NCBI GenBank assembly: GCA_910588885.1
Contig: CAJUSQ010000022.1
Location: forward strand, 24,842-29,990
DNA: 5,149 nucleotides
DNA from: an uncultured Lachnospiraceae bacterium
GTDB lineage: Bacteria; Bacillota; Clostridia; Lachnospirales; Lachnospiraceae
Reading direction: 5' to 3'
The position numbers and the translations under genes were made by a program. Positions within the stretch are counted from its first letter, which is position 1. Every line of letters starts with the position of its first letter. Below the pieces are notes generated by a model. It was not told the DNA's origin, searched no databases, and was given only the letters and a program-made list of their open reading frames with translations. This document shows positions 1-5,149 of this stretch, one piece after another.

Positions 1-366
1 TTTTGCGAGGCTCTGAAAACCAAGGATCTGACTTATACCCGCATCAGCCGGGCCATGACAAGCCTTCTGCTGAATTTAAAGGGGCCCCTGCAAAAGTCCC
101 CCGATGCTCCGGCAAACGCCCTGCCCTATCTTAGAGTTTTGGGCTTTCGCCAATCCGCGGCCCCGCTCCTTGCCGCTTTGCAGGAGAAAGCCTCCTGCCC
201 CGTTATAACCTCCCCGGTTCTGGCAGAATCCCTTTTGGACGATTGGGGTATGAAGTTATTTCAGGAAGACCTGTACGCCGCCGATCTGTACCGGAGCGTC
301 CTGGTTTCCCGCACCGGACGGATGCTGCCCAATGAATATACGCGAAAATTATTAGTTTGTAAATAG
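1..366 (+). CDS. tmcAL: TmcAL, tRNA(Met) cytidine acetate ligase, C-terminal part
   Basis: The reading frame is open from base 1 and ends at TAG 364-366, so this is the last 121 residues of a gene starting outside the window. The family (formerly DUF795/YlbM, about 400 residues) uses ATP and acetate to make N4-acetylcytidine at the wobble position C34 of elongator tRNA-Met in the cytoplasm. The visible part shows the C-terminal helical region: a TYTRISRAM stretch (about residues 11-19 of the visible part), then a leucine-rich helix, then LPYLRVLGF, a common pattern in this family. The N-terminal nucleotidyltransferase domain with the ATP-binding HxGH motif lies outside. The gene looks intact in what can be seen. 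It is a housekeeping neighbour with no apparent link to the sugar operon. No terminator hairpin is visible after its stop. The identification rests on remembered family sequence, without a search. Confidence 0.82.
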   Translation, partial: FCEALKTKDLTYTRISRAMTSLLLNLKGPLQKSPDAPANALPYLRVLGFRQSAAPLLAALQEKASCPVITSPVLAESLLDDWGMKLFQEDLYAADLYRSVLVSRTGRMLPNEYTRKLLVCK

Positions 367-459
367 CTGCTTCCCCTTGAATTTTGATAGAAAAAGATTG
401 GTTCACAAATAGCTAAGCTGCTGCTCCTTTGGATCCCTTTACGTTACAGTCCCGTTTTC

Positions 460-493
460 AAGCTTATTTCTCTATGTTGCGAAAGCTTATTTC
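460..493 (+). repeat. 11-bp direct repeat upstream of the AraC-type promoter
   Basis: AAGCTTATTTC occurs at 460-470 and again, identically, at 483-493, a 23-bp period or about two helical turns. The second copy ends 3 bp before the -35 box at 497. AraC-family proteins commonly bind direct repeats spaced about two turns apart, next to or overlapping the -35 element, so an operator for the adjacent regulator is a reasonable reading. This is inference from position and spacing only. Confidence 0.45.
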
Positions 494-1721
494 ACATCGA
501 CAGCAATTTCATGAAATGATACAATACAGAAAAAAATTGTATCCGCACATGGAAGAGAAAGGAAATCAAGGTTACATGCAGACAAAATTCACCACAAAAA
601 AAGAGGTGGAATCCATCAACCACCACCTGATAAACAAAATGTCTATTTTTCTCACGGAATTGTATTTTCGCGGCCCCCATGCCCATAAAGATATCGAACT
701 CACAATCCTGCTGTCCGGCGCCCTTCACATCGAAACGCCGGAAGAAAAATTCGATATGGGCCCTTTGGACGTGGCTTATTTTAATCCCGCCCAGCCTCAC
801 GAATGCCAGACAGCCGTAGCAGACAGCTGCCGGCTTTTGGTGCTTCAATTTGCCCCGTCCTTTTGTGTAGAATACTTTCCTGCCATGCGGAACCTGTTTT
901 TTGAAGTCAATTTCCCCTTCCCCCAGAATCGCCCTTTTGAAAAATCTTCCCACCGGATTCATCATTTCCGTTTTTTCTTCCGTATACTGCAAATCCTTAA
1001 AATGTACCGCTGCCAAATGCTCCTTCAGCAGTTCATAGGTTGCGGCCGGATCCTCCATGGCCACAATTGGATTTCCGGTATCATGGGTATATTTCAGTCC
1101 CTGTACTTCGTTAAAAAGCCGAAGCATCTCACCGTTGCTGCAAAGGGGAACTCCTACGCTTTCCAAGGTTTCCGTATTAATCGTCATCCCCTTCGCTTCC
1201 CCATAAGACACACATGCCTTCAGCCCGCGTACCATATTCTGAAAAACCATTTCTCTCGTAAGCCCCGGTCCCGGCACATAGCCGGTGGGCATCAAAAGAA
1301 TATTGCGGCAGCCGGCCGTATAGGCACGGTCAATCACCTCGGTAACTTCCTGCAGGGTCTTGTCAAACTGCTCCTTGCTTTCCGCGTCTGCAAAAGGCGC
1401 TATAATATTCACGGCCGATAAGGTGATTCCATATTCTTCCAGAATCTGACGGGCGCTTTCCCCGTCCTCCTCAAAGTGGAAGCTCATCATATCAACTCCG
1501 TCAAACCCCTTCTCCTTTGCAAACCTCACATAATCCCGAAAAGTCATGGTACCGTTCTTTACATCCATCCCATGTTCCCTGAAAAAGTGAAACATTTCCT
1601 CTGCCGTCGGTTCCGGGCCGTCATATCCCATTCCCCGCATCATCAAAATCTGGATAAAACTCGGCTTATTGATTGTTAATTCTTTGTCAATCATCAAGGA
1701 CATCAGGCTGTATTTCATCAT
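492..1721 (-). CDS. Sugar-phosphate-isomerase-like TIM barrel, 3'-truncated with an antisense tail
   Basis: Residues 1-275 (1721 to 897) match the AP-endonuclease-2/xylose-isomerase-like TIM barrel family (PF01261), which handles sugars with a divalent metal. Motifs in order: GFDGVDMMSFHFEEDG (72-87), GCRNILLMPTGYVPGPG (137-153), INTETLES with metal ligand E184, KYTHDTGNP with D214, AVHFKD with H240, and GEGEIDF (267-273), which normally precedes the last helix and strand. The fourth metal ligand, a Glu on the final strand (VEYEG-type motif), is missing. Residues 276-409 are the antisense of the AraC regulator and have no homology expected of them. Its ATG lies one base after the stop of the CGD beta gene, with a weak, distant GAAAGG, so translation is probably coupled. 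Such barrels accompany CGD genes, perhaps acting on the released oxo-sugar (inference). Probably inactive as it stands. Confidence 0.7.
   Translation of the reverse strand: MMKYSLMSLMIDKELTINKPSFIQILMMRGMGYDGPEPTAEEMFHFFREHGMDVKNGTMTFRDYVRFAKEKGFDGVDMMSFHFEEDGESARQILEEYGITLSAVNIIAPFADAESKEQFDKTLQEVTEVIDRAYTAGCRNILLMPTGYVPGPGLTREMVFQNMVRGLKACVSYGEAKGMTINTETLESVGVPLCSNGEMLRLFNEVQGLKYTHDTGNPIVAMEDPAATYELLKEHLAAVHFKDLQYTEEKTEMMNPVGRFFKRAILGEGEIDFKKQVPHGRKVFYTKGRGKLKHQKPAAVCYGCLAFVRLGGIKISHVQRAHIEFFFRRFDVKGAGQQDCEFDIFMGMGAAKIQFREKNRHFVYQVVVDGFHLFFCGEFCLHVTLISFLFHVRIQFFSVLYHFMKLLSM
497..525 (+). promoter_or_regulatory. Sigma-70 promoter for the AraC-type regulator
   Basis: A -35 box TCGACA (497-502, five of six consensus bases) is followed by a 17-bp spacer and a -10 box TACAAT (520-525). 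A TG at 517-518 gives an extended -10. Transcription would start near 532, which places the start codons at 549 and 576 downstream and excludes the open frame's earlier TTG at 429. It is the best-formed promoter seen in the window. Confidence 0.6.
576..905 (+). pseudogene. AraC-family regulator, truncated: sensor domain only
   Basis: About 110 recognisable residues form the cupin-like sugar-sensing domain of an AraC-type transcription factor. HAHKDIEL (residues 35-42) is the usual first cupin motif, followed by LLSGALHI, the turn FDMGPLDVAYFNPAQPHE and the strand RLLVLQF. After FPAMRNLFFE (ending at residue 110, base 905) the family sequence stops. The two helix-turn-helix motifs of about 100 residues that bind DNA are absent; whole proteins run about 280-300 residues. 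The frame happens to stay open to 1421, but beyond 905 it only reads the antisense strand of the converging TIM-barrel gene. The start ATG 576 is preceded by AAGG and A/G-rich sequence; ATG 549 is an alternative. By location it was probably the regulator of the C-glycoside operon. The remnant cannot bind DNA as AraC proteins do, so it is called a pseudogene. Confidence 0.72.
893..912. other. Deletion or rearrangement junction joining two convergent genes
   Basis: Recognisable AraC sequence on the plus strand ends at FFE (897-905), and recognisable TIM-barrel sequence on the minus strand ends at DFKK (908-897). The bases TTTTTTGAA at 897-905 fit both genes, read in opposite directions, so the exact breakpoint cannot be placed inside this stretch. 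Shared bases of this kind are expected at a microhomology-mediated deletion. No transposon end, target duplication or hairpin is seen here. Confidence 0.6.
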
Positions 1722-1722
1722 G

Positions 1723-2115
1723 TTAAATCGTCACCCTTTCTGTTCTTTCTCCAATAAACGGCACCGGAATGTACTCTGTCCGTATGGTTTGAAAAAGCGT
1801 CACCTCATGGGTTCCCGCCGGTAAGCCGCCCTCTTTCTCCACAAATACCGTCGCTTCCTCTCCGAATTCCCACCGCATGGAGGTTACGGTTTCCAATTCA
1901 TCCGGGGTAAAATAATCCACACCGTCAACCGTAAATTTTACCGCATCTCTTGCCACCTTTTCACCGTCCAATGCAACCTCCAAATCGTGGATCATAGAAA
2001 GGGGGATTCCTCTGTAATAGTTGATCCGTGTTTTCATGGAAAATCCCTTTACTGTTCCGTCGGCGCCGGTTTCATTCTTCACAGTTCCTTCACTGAGTAC
2101 ATAATAATCAAACAT
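1723..2115 (-). CDS. C-glycoside deglycosidase beta subunit (DUF6379, DgpB/CarC/DfgB-like)
   Basis: A 130-residue protein matching the small beta subunit of C-glycoside deglycosidase (CGDB, DUF6379). With the alpha subunit it cleaves the C-C bond of 3-oxo-C-glycosides, releasing the aglycone and an oxo-sugar. Family marks seen: MFDYYVL at the N terminus, INYYRGIPLSMIHDLEVALDG (about 31-51), KFTVDGVDYF (60-69), ETVTSMRWEFGE (75-86) and GGLPAGTHEVTLFQT (96-110), all in a beta-sandwich-like hydrophobic pattern. No signal peptide or membrane segment, so cytoplasmic. The start at 2115 is chosen over an upstream ATG at 2136 because AGGAGG (2127-2122) lies six bases before it and because the earlier ATG would overlap the alpha gene. 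It lies 10 bases after the alpha stop, the pairing expected of subunits of one enzyme. It looks intact. The family assignment is from remembered sequence pattern. Confidence 0.82.
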   Translation of the reverse strand: MFDYYVLSEGTVKNETGADGTVKGFSMKTRINYYRGIPLSMIHDLEVALDGEKVARDAVKFTVDGVDYFTPDELETVTSMRWEFGEEATVFVEKEGGLPAGTHEVTLFQTIRTEYIPVPFIGERTERVTI

Positions 2116-2121
2116 TTCTCT

Positions 2122-2127
2122 CCTCCT
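2122..2127 (-). promoter_or_regulatory. Ribosome binding site of the CGD beta gene, fused to the alpha stop
   Basis: AGGAGG sits six bases before ATG 2115. The last two bases of the alpha gene's TAG stop (2128-2126) are the first two of this site, so ribosomes ending alpha are already at the beta start. This fixes the beta start and favours balanced synthesis of the two subunits. Confidence 0.7.
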
Positions 2128-3130
2128 ATCCTTCAATCAGTTGCTTCAACATTTTCTGATGCCTGGACACCTGTTCGATTTCCTGTATCATTTCTCCCGG
2201 AGGTGTAAAACGGTTTCCTTCATATTCGGTATTGATGTAACCGTCAAATCCCTTCCCCTTCAAATAGGAAATGACTTCGTCATAGGGGATGGAGTACTCT
2301 TTTCCTTCTTCTGTCATTTCCCAGAATTTGCCATGAATATATTTTACATAAGGCATATAATCATCCAGGATCGTCAGCGGATTATTATCATACCCGGTGG
2401 AATAAACCAGATACAACCGTTCCAGTTCCGTGGTACATTTTTCCATCATTTCACCCATTTTTTCCGGATGCGCTATAAAGTATGCGTTCGGGTCCGTTCC
2501 CTGTGCAAAAAGATCCTCAATATAAGACTCCAGATAAGGATTTGACATTCCCAGTAAACGGAAATACCTGGTAGAAACCCTGGGATGCCGTCTGCAAAAA
2601 ATTCCGGTGTCAATGGTAAATCCAAGATATGGGGATTGCAGACGCTCCATCAACCTGACATAGTCCTGCACATAAGGCATATTAAAGCTCATGCCTCCAT
2701 GGATTTCAGAGGTAATGGTTATTTTGCACTTCTCTGCTTCCGGCAGTACCGCTTCCACTACTTCTGTCCTGGTGGTAGATACCAGTTTAATCATGGAGCA
2801 GCCTAAGCGGTGTGCCAAATGAATGCCCTTCTCCAGATTCGCGGCCGCCTCCCTTACCGTAAGCAGTCGGTTTTTATATAATTTATCATTGACATATGTG
2901 CCGCTGCAAACCGGGACAATCTGGTGCTTCTCAATGATCCGATCCCACTCTGCCAGTGTTTCTGCCGAGGGACACGGGGAACCCGGCAGCATCTGATCCG
3001 GGATAATTTCGATTCCCGTACCACCCATACTATTTTTTACAAAATCTACGATTTCGTCCAGTGTCATTTTCTTTCTGGCATATTGATCCTGCAGACTATA
3101 CAATGACACTCCTCTTTTTATATTAGACAT
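2126..3130 (-). CDS. C-glycoside deglycosidase alpha subunit (TIM barrel, DgpC/CarB/DfgA-like)
   Basis: A 334-residue xylose-isomerase-like TIM barrel that fits the catalytic alpha subunit of C-glycoside deglycosidase, a Mn-dependent enzyme that cleaves the C-C bond of 3-oxo-C-glycosides. Typical N-terminal pattern: KRGVSLYSLQ (5-14), TGIEIIPDQMLPG (38-50), then CSGTYVNDKLYKNRLLT (75-91). All four metal ligands are present: E142 (SEIHGG), D174 (IDTGIF), H266 (YIHGKFW) and E302 (NTEYEGN). H144, two residues after E142, falls where the CGD alpha family has its proposed catalytic base His (about 143-145 as I recall). FCRRHPRV after the D174 motif is also family-like. The ATG at 3130 is chosen because AAAGGAG lies 10 bases upstream; ATGs at 3139 and 3151 lack proper spacing. 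It directly precedes the beta subunit. It appears complete and functional. Another oxo-sugar isomerase is possible, but the beta partner argues for CGD. Confidence 0.78.
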   Translation of the reverse strand: MSNIKRGVSLYSLQDQYARKKMTLDEIVDFVKNSMGGTGIEIIPDQMLPGSPCPSAETLAEWDRIIEKHQIVPVCSGTYVNDKLYKNRLLTVREAAANLEKGIHLAHRLGCSMIKLVSTTRTEVVEAVLPEAEKCKITITSEIHGGMSFNMPYVQDYVRLMERLQSPYLGFTIDTGIFCRRHPRVSTRYFRLLGMSNPYLESYIEDLFAQGTDPNAYFIAHPEKMGEMMEKCTTELERLYLVYSTGYDNNPLTILDDYMPYVKYIHGKFWEMTEEGKEYSIPYDEVISYLKGKGFDGYINTEYEGNRFTPPGEMIQEIEQVSRHQKMLKQLIEG

Positions 3131-3140
3131 CTGTTGCATT

Positions 3141-3147
3141 CTCCTTT
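3141..3147 (-). promoter_or_regulatory. Ribosome binding site of the CGD alpha gene
   Basis: AAAGGAG lies 10 bases before ATG 3130. For the in-frame ATG at 3139 the gap would be a single base, and the ATG at 3151 lies upstream of the site, so this motif decides the start in favour of 3130. Confidence 0.6.
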
Positions 3148-3191
3148 CCAACCGAATTGTATGATTTCACTGCTTCCCACGATCTTCCTTC

Positions 3192-4565
3192 TTACGCATC
3201 CCCATGCTTTTCTGCAAGGATTCCGGAATTTTCCTCTATCTTTTCCTGGGTCAAATCAAAGAAAAGAAACGGGATGATCGCCAACGCGATAAAGATCCCC
3301 GGAAGAAGATTGGTTGCAATGTTGATTCCCGTCATGGCCTGTTCCGTCTGCTGTGCATTGGCCACGTAGCCCATGGTCCCCATCACTACCAAACCAATGG
3401 AAGCTCCGAAGGCGCTGGCAATTTTCAAAAACAGATTCAGAAACGCATAAACGGTCCCGTCCAGGCGGATTCCGGTCCGAACCTCCGCATCGTCAATCGA
3501 CGGCGCCGTCAGTCCCCAAAGCAGGCCCATGTCATAACAGAAAATACCGTTTATCACTAACAGGACAATGATCATCGTAACATTTTCATAACTGGTAAAG
3601 AAAAGCCCTACCAAAGTAATGGCCCGTACTGCAAATGCAATAATCACCAGCAGCCTTCTGGAAACCTTCAGCTTCGGAACCAAATACTGGGGAATAATCC
3701 CGGCAGCAGGCGGAACCATCATCAGGACGCCTACCAGCATGGGCTTATTCATACAATAAATATAGTAATAAACGGCAACTCCCAAACGTCCGAACATACA
3801 TAAGTAGCTAAGCAGCAGTGCAATCATAAGAATGACAAGTAATTTACTGCTGAAAATATATTTAAATATTGTTTTTACATCTGTTTTTACTGCCGACATT
3901 GGAGGATAGTATACCTCTTTTGTGGACGCAAACGTAATAAAGTATAAAACCAGCCCAAACATGGTAAATAGGATTGTAGCCAGGAAAAATCCCCTTGCAT
4001 TGGCCTGTTCACTCTGGCTGAAGTGCAGGATCACCGGCATTGCGATCAAATTCAAAACCAGCGTTCCAATACAGGTGAAAACACTTTTCATACTGGACAA
4101 GTCAATTCTGGACTGAATATTCGTGGTCAGTGTAGACTGCATCCCCATATACGGGATATTCGTTGCCGTAAATGCCATTCCTGCAAGAATGTATGTAATC
4201 GACACATAGGCAATTTTCAAGTTCTCACTGTCCAGGTCCGGCACATGGAACATCAAGATACTAAGTACCGCCAGCACCGGAGCTCCGAACAAAATCCACG
4301 GCCGGTAACGTCCCCATTTTTTGCTCATATGGCGATCCGCAATATTCCCCATCACCGGATCATTGACTGCATCCCAAACCCTCGCAATCATAAAAATAAA
4401 ACTAACCACGGCCGGAGCGATTCCTACCACGTCGGTATAGTAAACGGATAAATAGGAACTCCAGTACGAATAGAAAAATTGGCCTGCAAATTCGCCAAGG
4501 CCATACCCCACCTGTCTGCCAAAACCAAGTTTTATGTTTGTGGCAGTTTTAGCGACATTGTTCAT
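3192..4565 (-). CDS. GPH-family (MelB-type) sugar:cation symporter
   Basis: A 457-residue integral membrane protein of the glycoside-pentoside-hexuronide:cation symporter family, with about twelve hydrophobic segments throughout. The cation-site motif IARVWDAVNDPVMG (61-74) carries R62, D65, N68 and D69 with the same spacing as R52, D55, N58 and D59 of E. coli MelB. The following loop KKWGRYRPWILFG (82-94) and the C-terminal SIDDAEVRTGIRLDG...FLKIASAF region, with K381 matching MelB K377, are also family marks. MelB D124 is replaced by N136 in TNIPYMGM, as in glucuronide and xyloside members, so melibiose is an unlikely substrate. As first gene of the operon it probably imports the C-glycoside, its oxidised form, or another conjugate (inference). 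The start ATG 4565 is chosen because GGAG lies 8 bases upstream; ATGs at 4571 and 4583 are too close to or before it. The next gene starts 61 bases after its stop. Confidence 0.85.
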   Translation of the reverse strand: MNNVAKTATNIKLGFGRQVGYGLGEFAGQFFYSYWSSYLSVYYTDVVGIAPAVVSFIFMIARVWDAVNDPVMGNIADRHMSKKWGRYRPWILFGAPVLAVLSILMFHVPDLDSENLKIAYVSITYILAGMAFTATNIPYMGMQSTLTTNIQSRIDLSSMKSVFTCIGTLVLNLIAMPVILHFSQSEQANARGFFLATILFTMFGLVLYFITFASTKEVYYPPMSAVKTDVKTIFKYIFSSKLLVILMIALLLSYLCMFGRLGVAVYYYIYCMNKPMLVGVLMMVPPAAGIIPQYLVPKLKVSRRLLVIIAFAVRAITLVGLFFTSYENVTMIIVLLVINGIFCYDMGLLWGLTAPSIDDAEVRTGIRLDGTVYAFLNLFLKIASAFGASIGLVVMGTMGYVANAQQTEQAMTGINIATNLLPGIFIALAIIPFLFFDLTQEKIEENSGILAEKHGDA

Positions 4566-4573
4566 CTTCATTT

Positions 4574-4580
4574 CTCCTCT
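4574..4580 (-). promoter_or_regulatory. Ribosome binding site of the symporter gene
   Basis: AGAGGAG lies 8 bases before ATG 4565 but only 2 bases before ATG 4571, and it is downstream of ATG 4583. Spacing therefore favours 4565, which makes the protein six residues shorter than the longest reading. Confidence 0.55.
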
Positions 4581-4594
4581 CATTTGTTTTTTTG

Positions 4595-4645
4595 AGTATA
4601 ATAAAAATCAGAATCTTTTTCCTTGACATATATGTTTTCTGAATC
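4595..4645 (-). promoter_or_regulatory. Candidate promoter/operator region of the C-glycoside operon
   Basis: Reading the minus strand, a -10-like TATTATACT lies at 4603-4595, about 30 bases before the symporter ATG, with no good -35 box upstream. Near where the -35 should be there is a perfect 10-bp palindrome ACATATATGT (4626-4635). A repeat C(A/T)GAATC (plus-strand sense) occurs at 4609-4615 and 4639-4645, a 30-bp period. A promoter without a -35 box would need an activator, which fits an AraC-controlled operon. The evidence is weak and A+T-rich sequence gives such motifs by chance. Confidence 0.3.
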
Positions 4646-4694
4646 GGATAAATACGTGCATCTAAAAATGAGATAAAAATTTGCTTCAAGCAGC

Positions 4695-4731
4695 AAAAAA
4701 CCCCTTGCCAAAAATATGCAAGGGGTTTTTT
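4695..4731. terminator. Bidirectional intrinsic terminator
   Basis: A perfect 14-bp inverted repeat, AAAAAACCCCTTGC (4695-4708) and GCAAGGGGTTTTTT (4718-4731), with a 9-base loop. The A and T runs at the stem ends give a U-tract on either strand. On the minus strand it lies about 105 bases after the purH stop and before the symporter operon, so its main job is probably ending purH transcription and insulating the operon. Confidence 0.85.
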
Positions 4732-4836
4732 AGATTTTGCCAAGTCCTATAAGCGCCGCTTTTTCCTAGGGTAACGAACAAAACCGCGCTCCCTGATCCG
4801 TTTCCCGGGCCAAAGGAACAGGTAATTTCAAAAATT

Positions 4837-5149
4837 TTAATGATGGAACAAACGAATTCCCGTAAAGCACATGGCCATTCCATACTTATTACAGGTTTCA
4901 ATCACATGATCATCCCGGATGGAACCGCCGGGCTGGGCCACATATTTCACACCGCTCCTGCGGGCCCGTTCGATATTGTCCCCAAAGGGGAAGAATGCAT
5001 CCGAGCCCAACGCTACATCCTGCATCTGATCCAGCCAGGCCCGTTTCTCTTCCCTGGTAAATACCTCTGGCTTCACCTTAAAGATCTTCTCCCAGGCGCC
5101 GTCTGCCAATACATCCATATAATCCTCGCCGATGTAGAGATCAATGGCA
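4837..5149 (-). CDS. purH: PurH, AICAR transformylase C-terminal end (partial)
   Basis: The frame runs in from the right edge and ends at TAA 4839-4837, giving the last 103 residues. It matches the C terminus of the AICAR formyltransferase domain, which carries out the formylation step before IMP in purine synthesis using 10-formyl-tetrahydrofolate. Clear marks: LGSDAFFPFGDN, followed by ERARRSGVKYVAQPGGS, RDDHVIE and the end MAMCFTGIRLFHH, the counterpart of the FTGVRHFRH end of E. coli PurH. The DYMDVLADGAWEKIF stretch resembles the stand-alone AICAR transformylase found in many Clostridia (about 390 residues, without the IMP cyclohydrolase domain), but the visible part cannot decide between that and the bifunctional form. 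The terminator at 4695-4731 follows it. It has no functional tie to the sugar operon. Confidence 0.88.
   Translation of the reverse strand, partial: AIDLYIGEDYMDVLADGAWEKIFKVKPEVFTREEKRAWLDQMQDVALGSDAFFPFGDNIERARRSGVKYVAQPGGSIRDDHVIETCNKYGMAMCFTGIRLFHH

Noticed and set aside
429..575. A TTG at 429 as the start of the AraC-type gene, giving 49 more residues
   Set aside because: The stretch has no family-like sequence, contains the direct repeats and a good promoter (497-525), and has no ribosome binding site. Transcription would begin near 532, after it.
906..1421. The plus-strand continuation of the AraC frame as a real domain
   Set aside because: It is the exact antisense of a conserved TIM barrel, lacks helix-turn-helix patterns, and is open only by chance of codon register.
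2116..2136. An upstream ATG at 2136 as the CGD beta start
   Set aside because: It would overlap the alpha gene, add a charged tail not typical of the family, and ignore the well-spaced AGGAGG before ATG 2115.
3156..3184. An internal minus-strand promoter with TACAAT (3161-3156) between symporter and alpha genes
   Set aside because: The sequence at the -35 position (GATCGT) is far from consensus and there is no extended -10.
3204..3571. Plus-strand open frames opposite the symporter gene
   Set aside because: They are antisense shadows of a well-recognised membrane protein, without ribosome binding sites or recognisable domains.
4623..4652. A plus-strand promoter with TTGACA at 4623-4628
   Set aside because: The -10 candidates (GGATAA or GATAAA) are poor, and no plus-strand gene follows; the terminator comes about 45 bases later.
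4740..4836. A possible small gene or RNA between purH and the terminator
   Set aside because: Only short palindromes such as CCTAGG and CCCGGG are visible, with no convincing stem, start codon with ribosome binding site, or known RNA pattern.

Overview
The window looks like a piece of a Clostridia chromosome, most likely a gut-type Lachnospiraceae. The reasons are the C-terminal part of TmcAL at the left edge, a PurH C-terminal end typical of Clostridia at the right edge, AGGAG-type ribosome binding sites, and a catabolic operon of a kind known from intestinal Clostridia. No RNA genes, CRISPR arrays or insertion sequences were seen.

Layout, left to right. Bases 1-366 (+) are the 3' end of tmcAL. 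Bases 367-575 are A+T-rich and hold a good sigma-70 promoter with an 11-bp direct repeat just upstream of it. From 576 (+) runs an AraC-type regulator that keeps only its cupin-like sensor domain and loses recognisable sequence near 905. From there to 4565 everything is on the minus strand and forms one operon, transcribed right to left: a MelB-type (GPH family) sugar:cation symporter, a TIM-barrel protein matching the alpha subunit of C-glycoside deglycosidase (CGD; DgpC/CarB/DfgA type), the small CGD beta subunit (DgpB/CarC/DfgB type, DUF6379), and a second sugar-phosphate-isomerase-like TIM barrel whose 3' end is missing. Bases 4566-4836 are non-coding, with a perfect 14-bp-stem bidirectional terminator. 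Bases 4837-5149 (-) are the 3' end of purH.

How it works together (inference from family knowledge): the transporter imports a sugar conjugate, probably a plant C-glycoside or its 3-oxo derivative. The alpha/beta CGD pair cleaves the carbon-carbon glycosidic bond after the sugar has been oxidised at C3. The second TIM barrel would process the released sugar or act on a related substrate. The oxidoreductase normally needed to make the 3-oxo sugar is not in the window.

The most striking feature is the junction near 897-905. The AraC gene (+) and the last operon gene (-) converge and are fused tail to tail, and both have lost their 3' ends. The regulator lacks its DNA-binding domain and the enzyme lacks its last strand with the fourth metal-binding Glu. 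One deletion between convergent genes would explain both losses, and might also have removed the missing oxidoreductase. A mis-joined contig is the main alternative.
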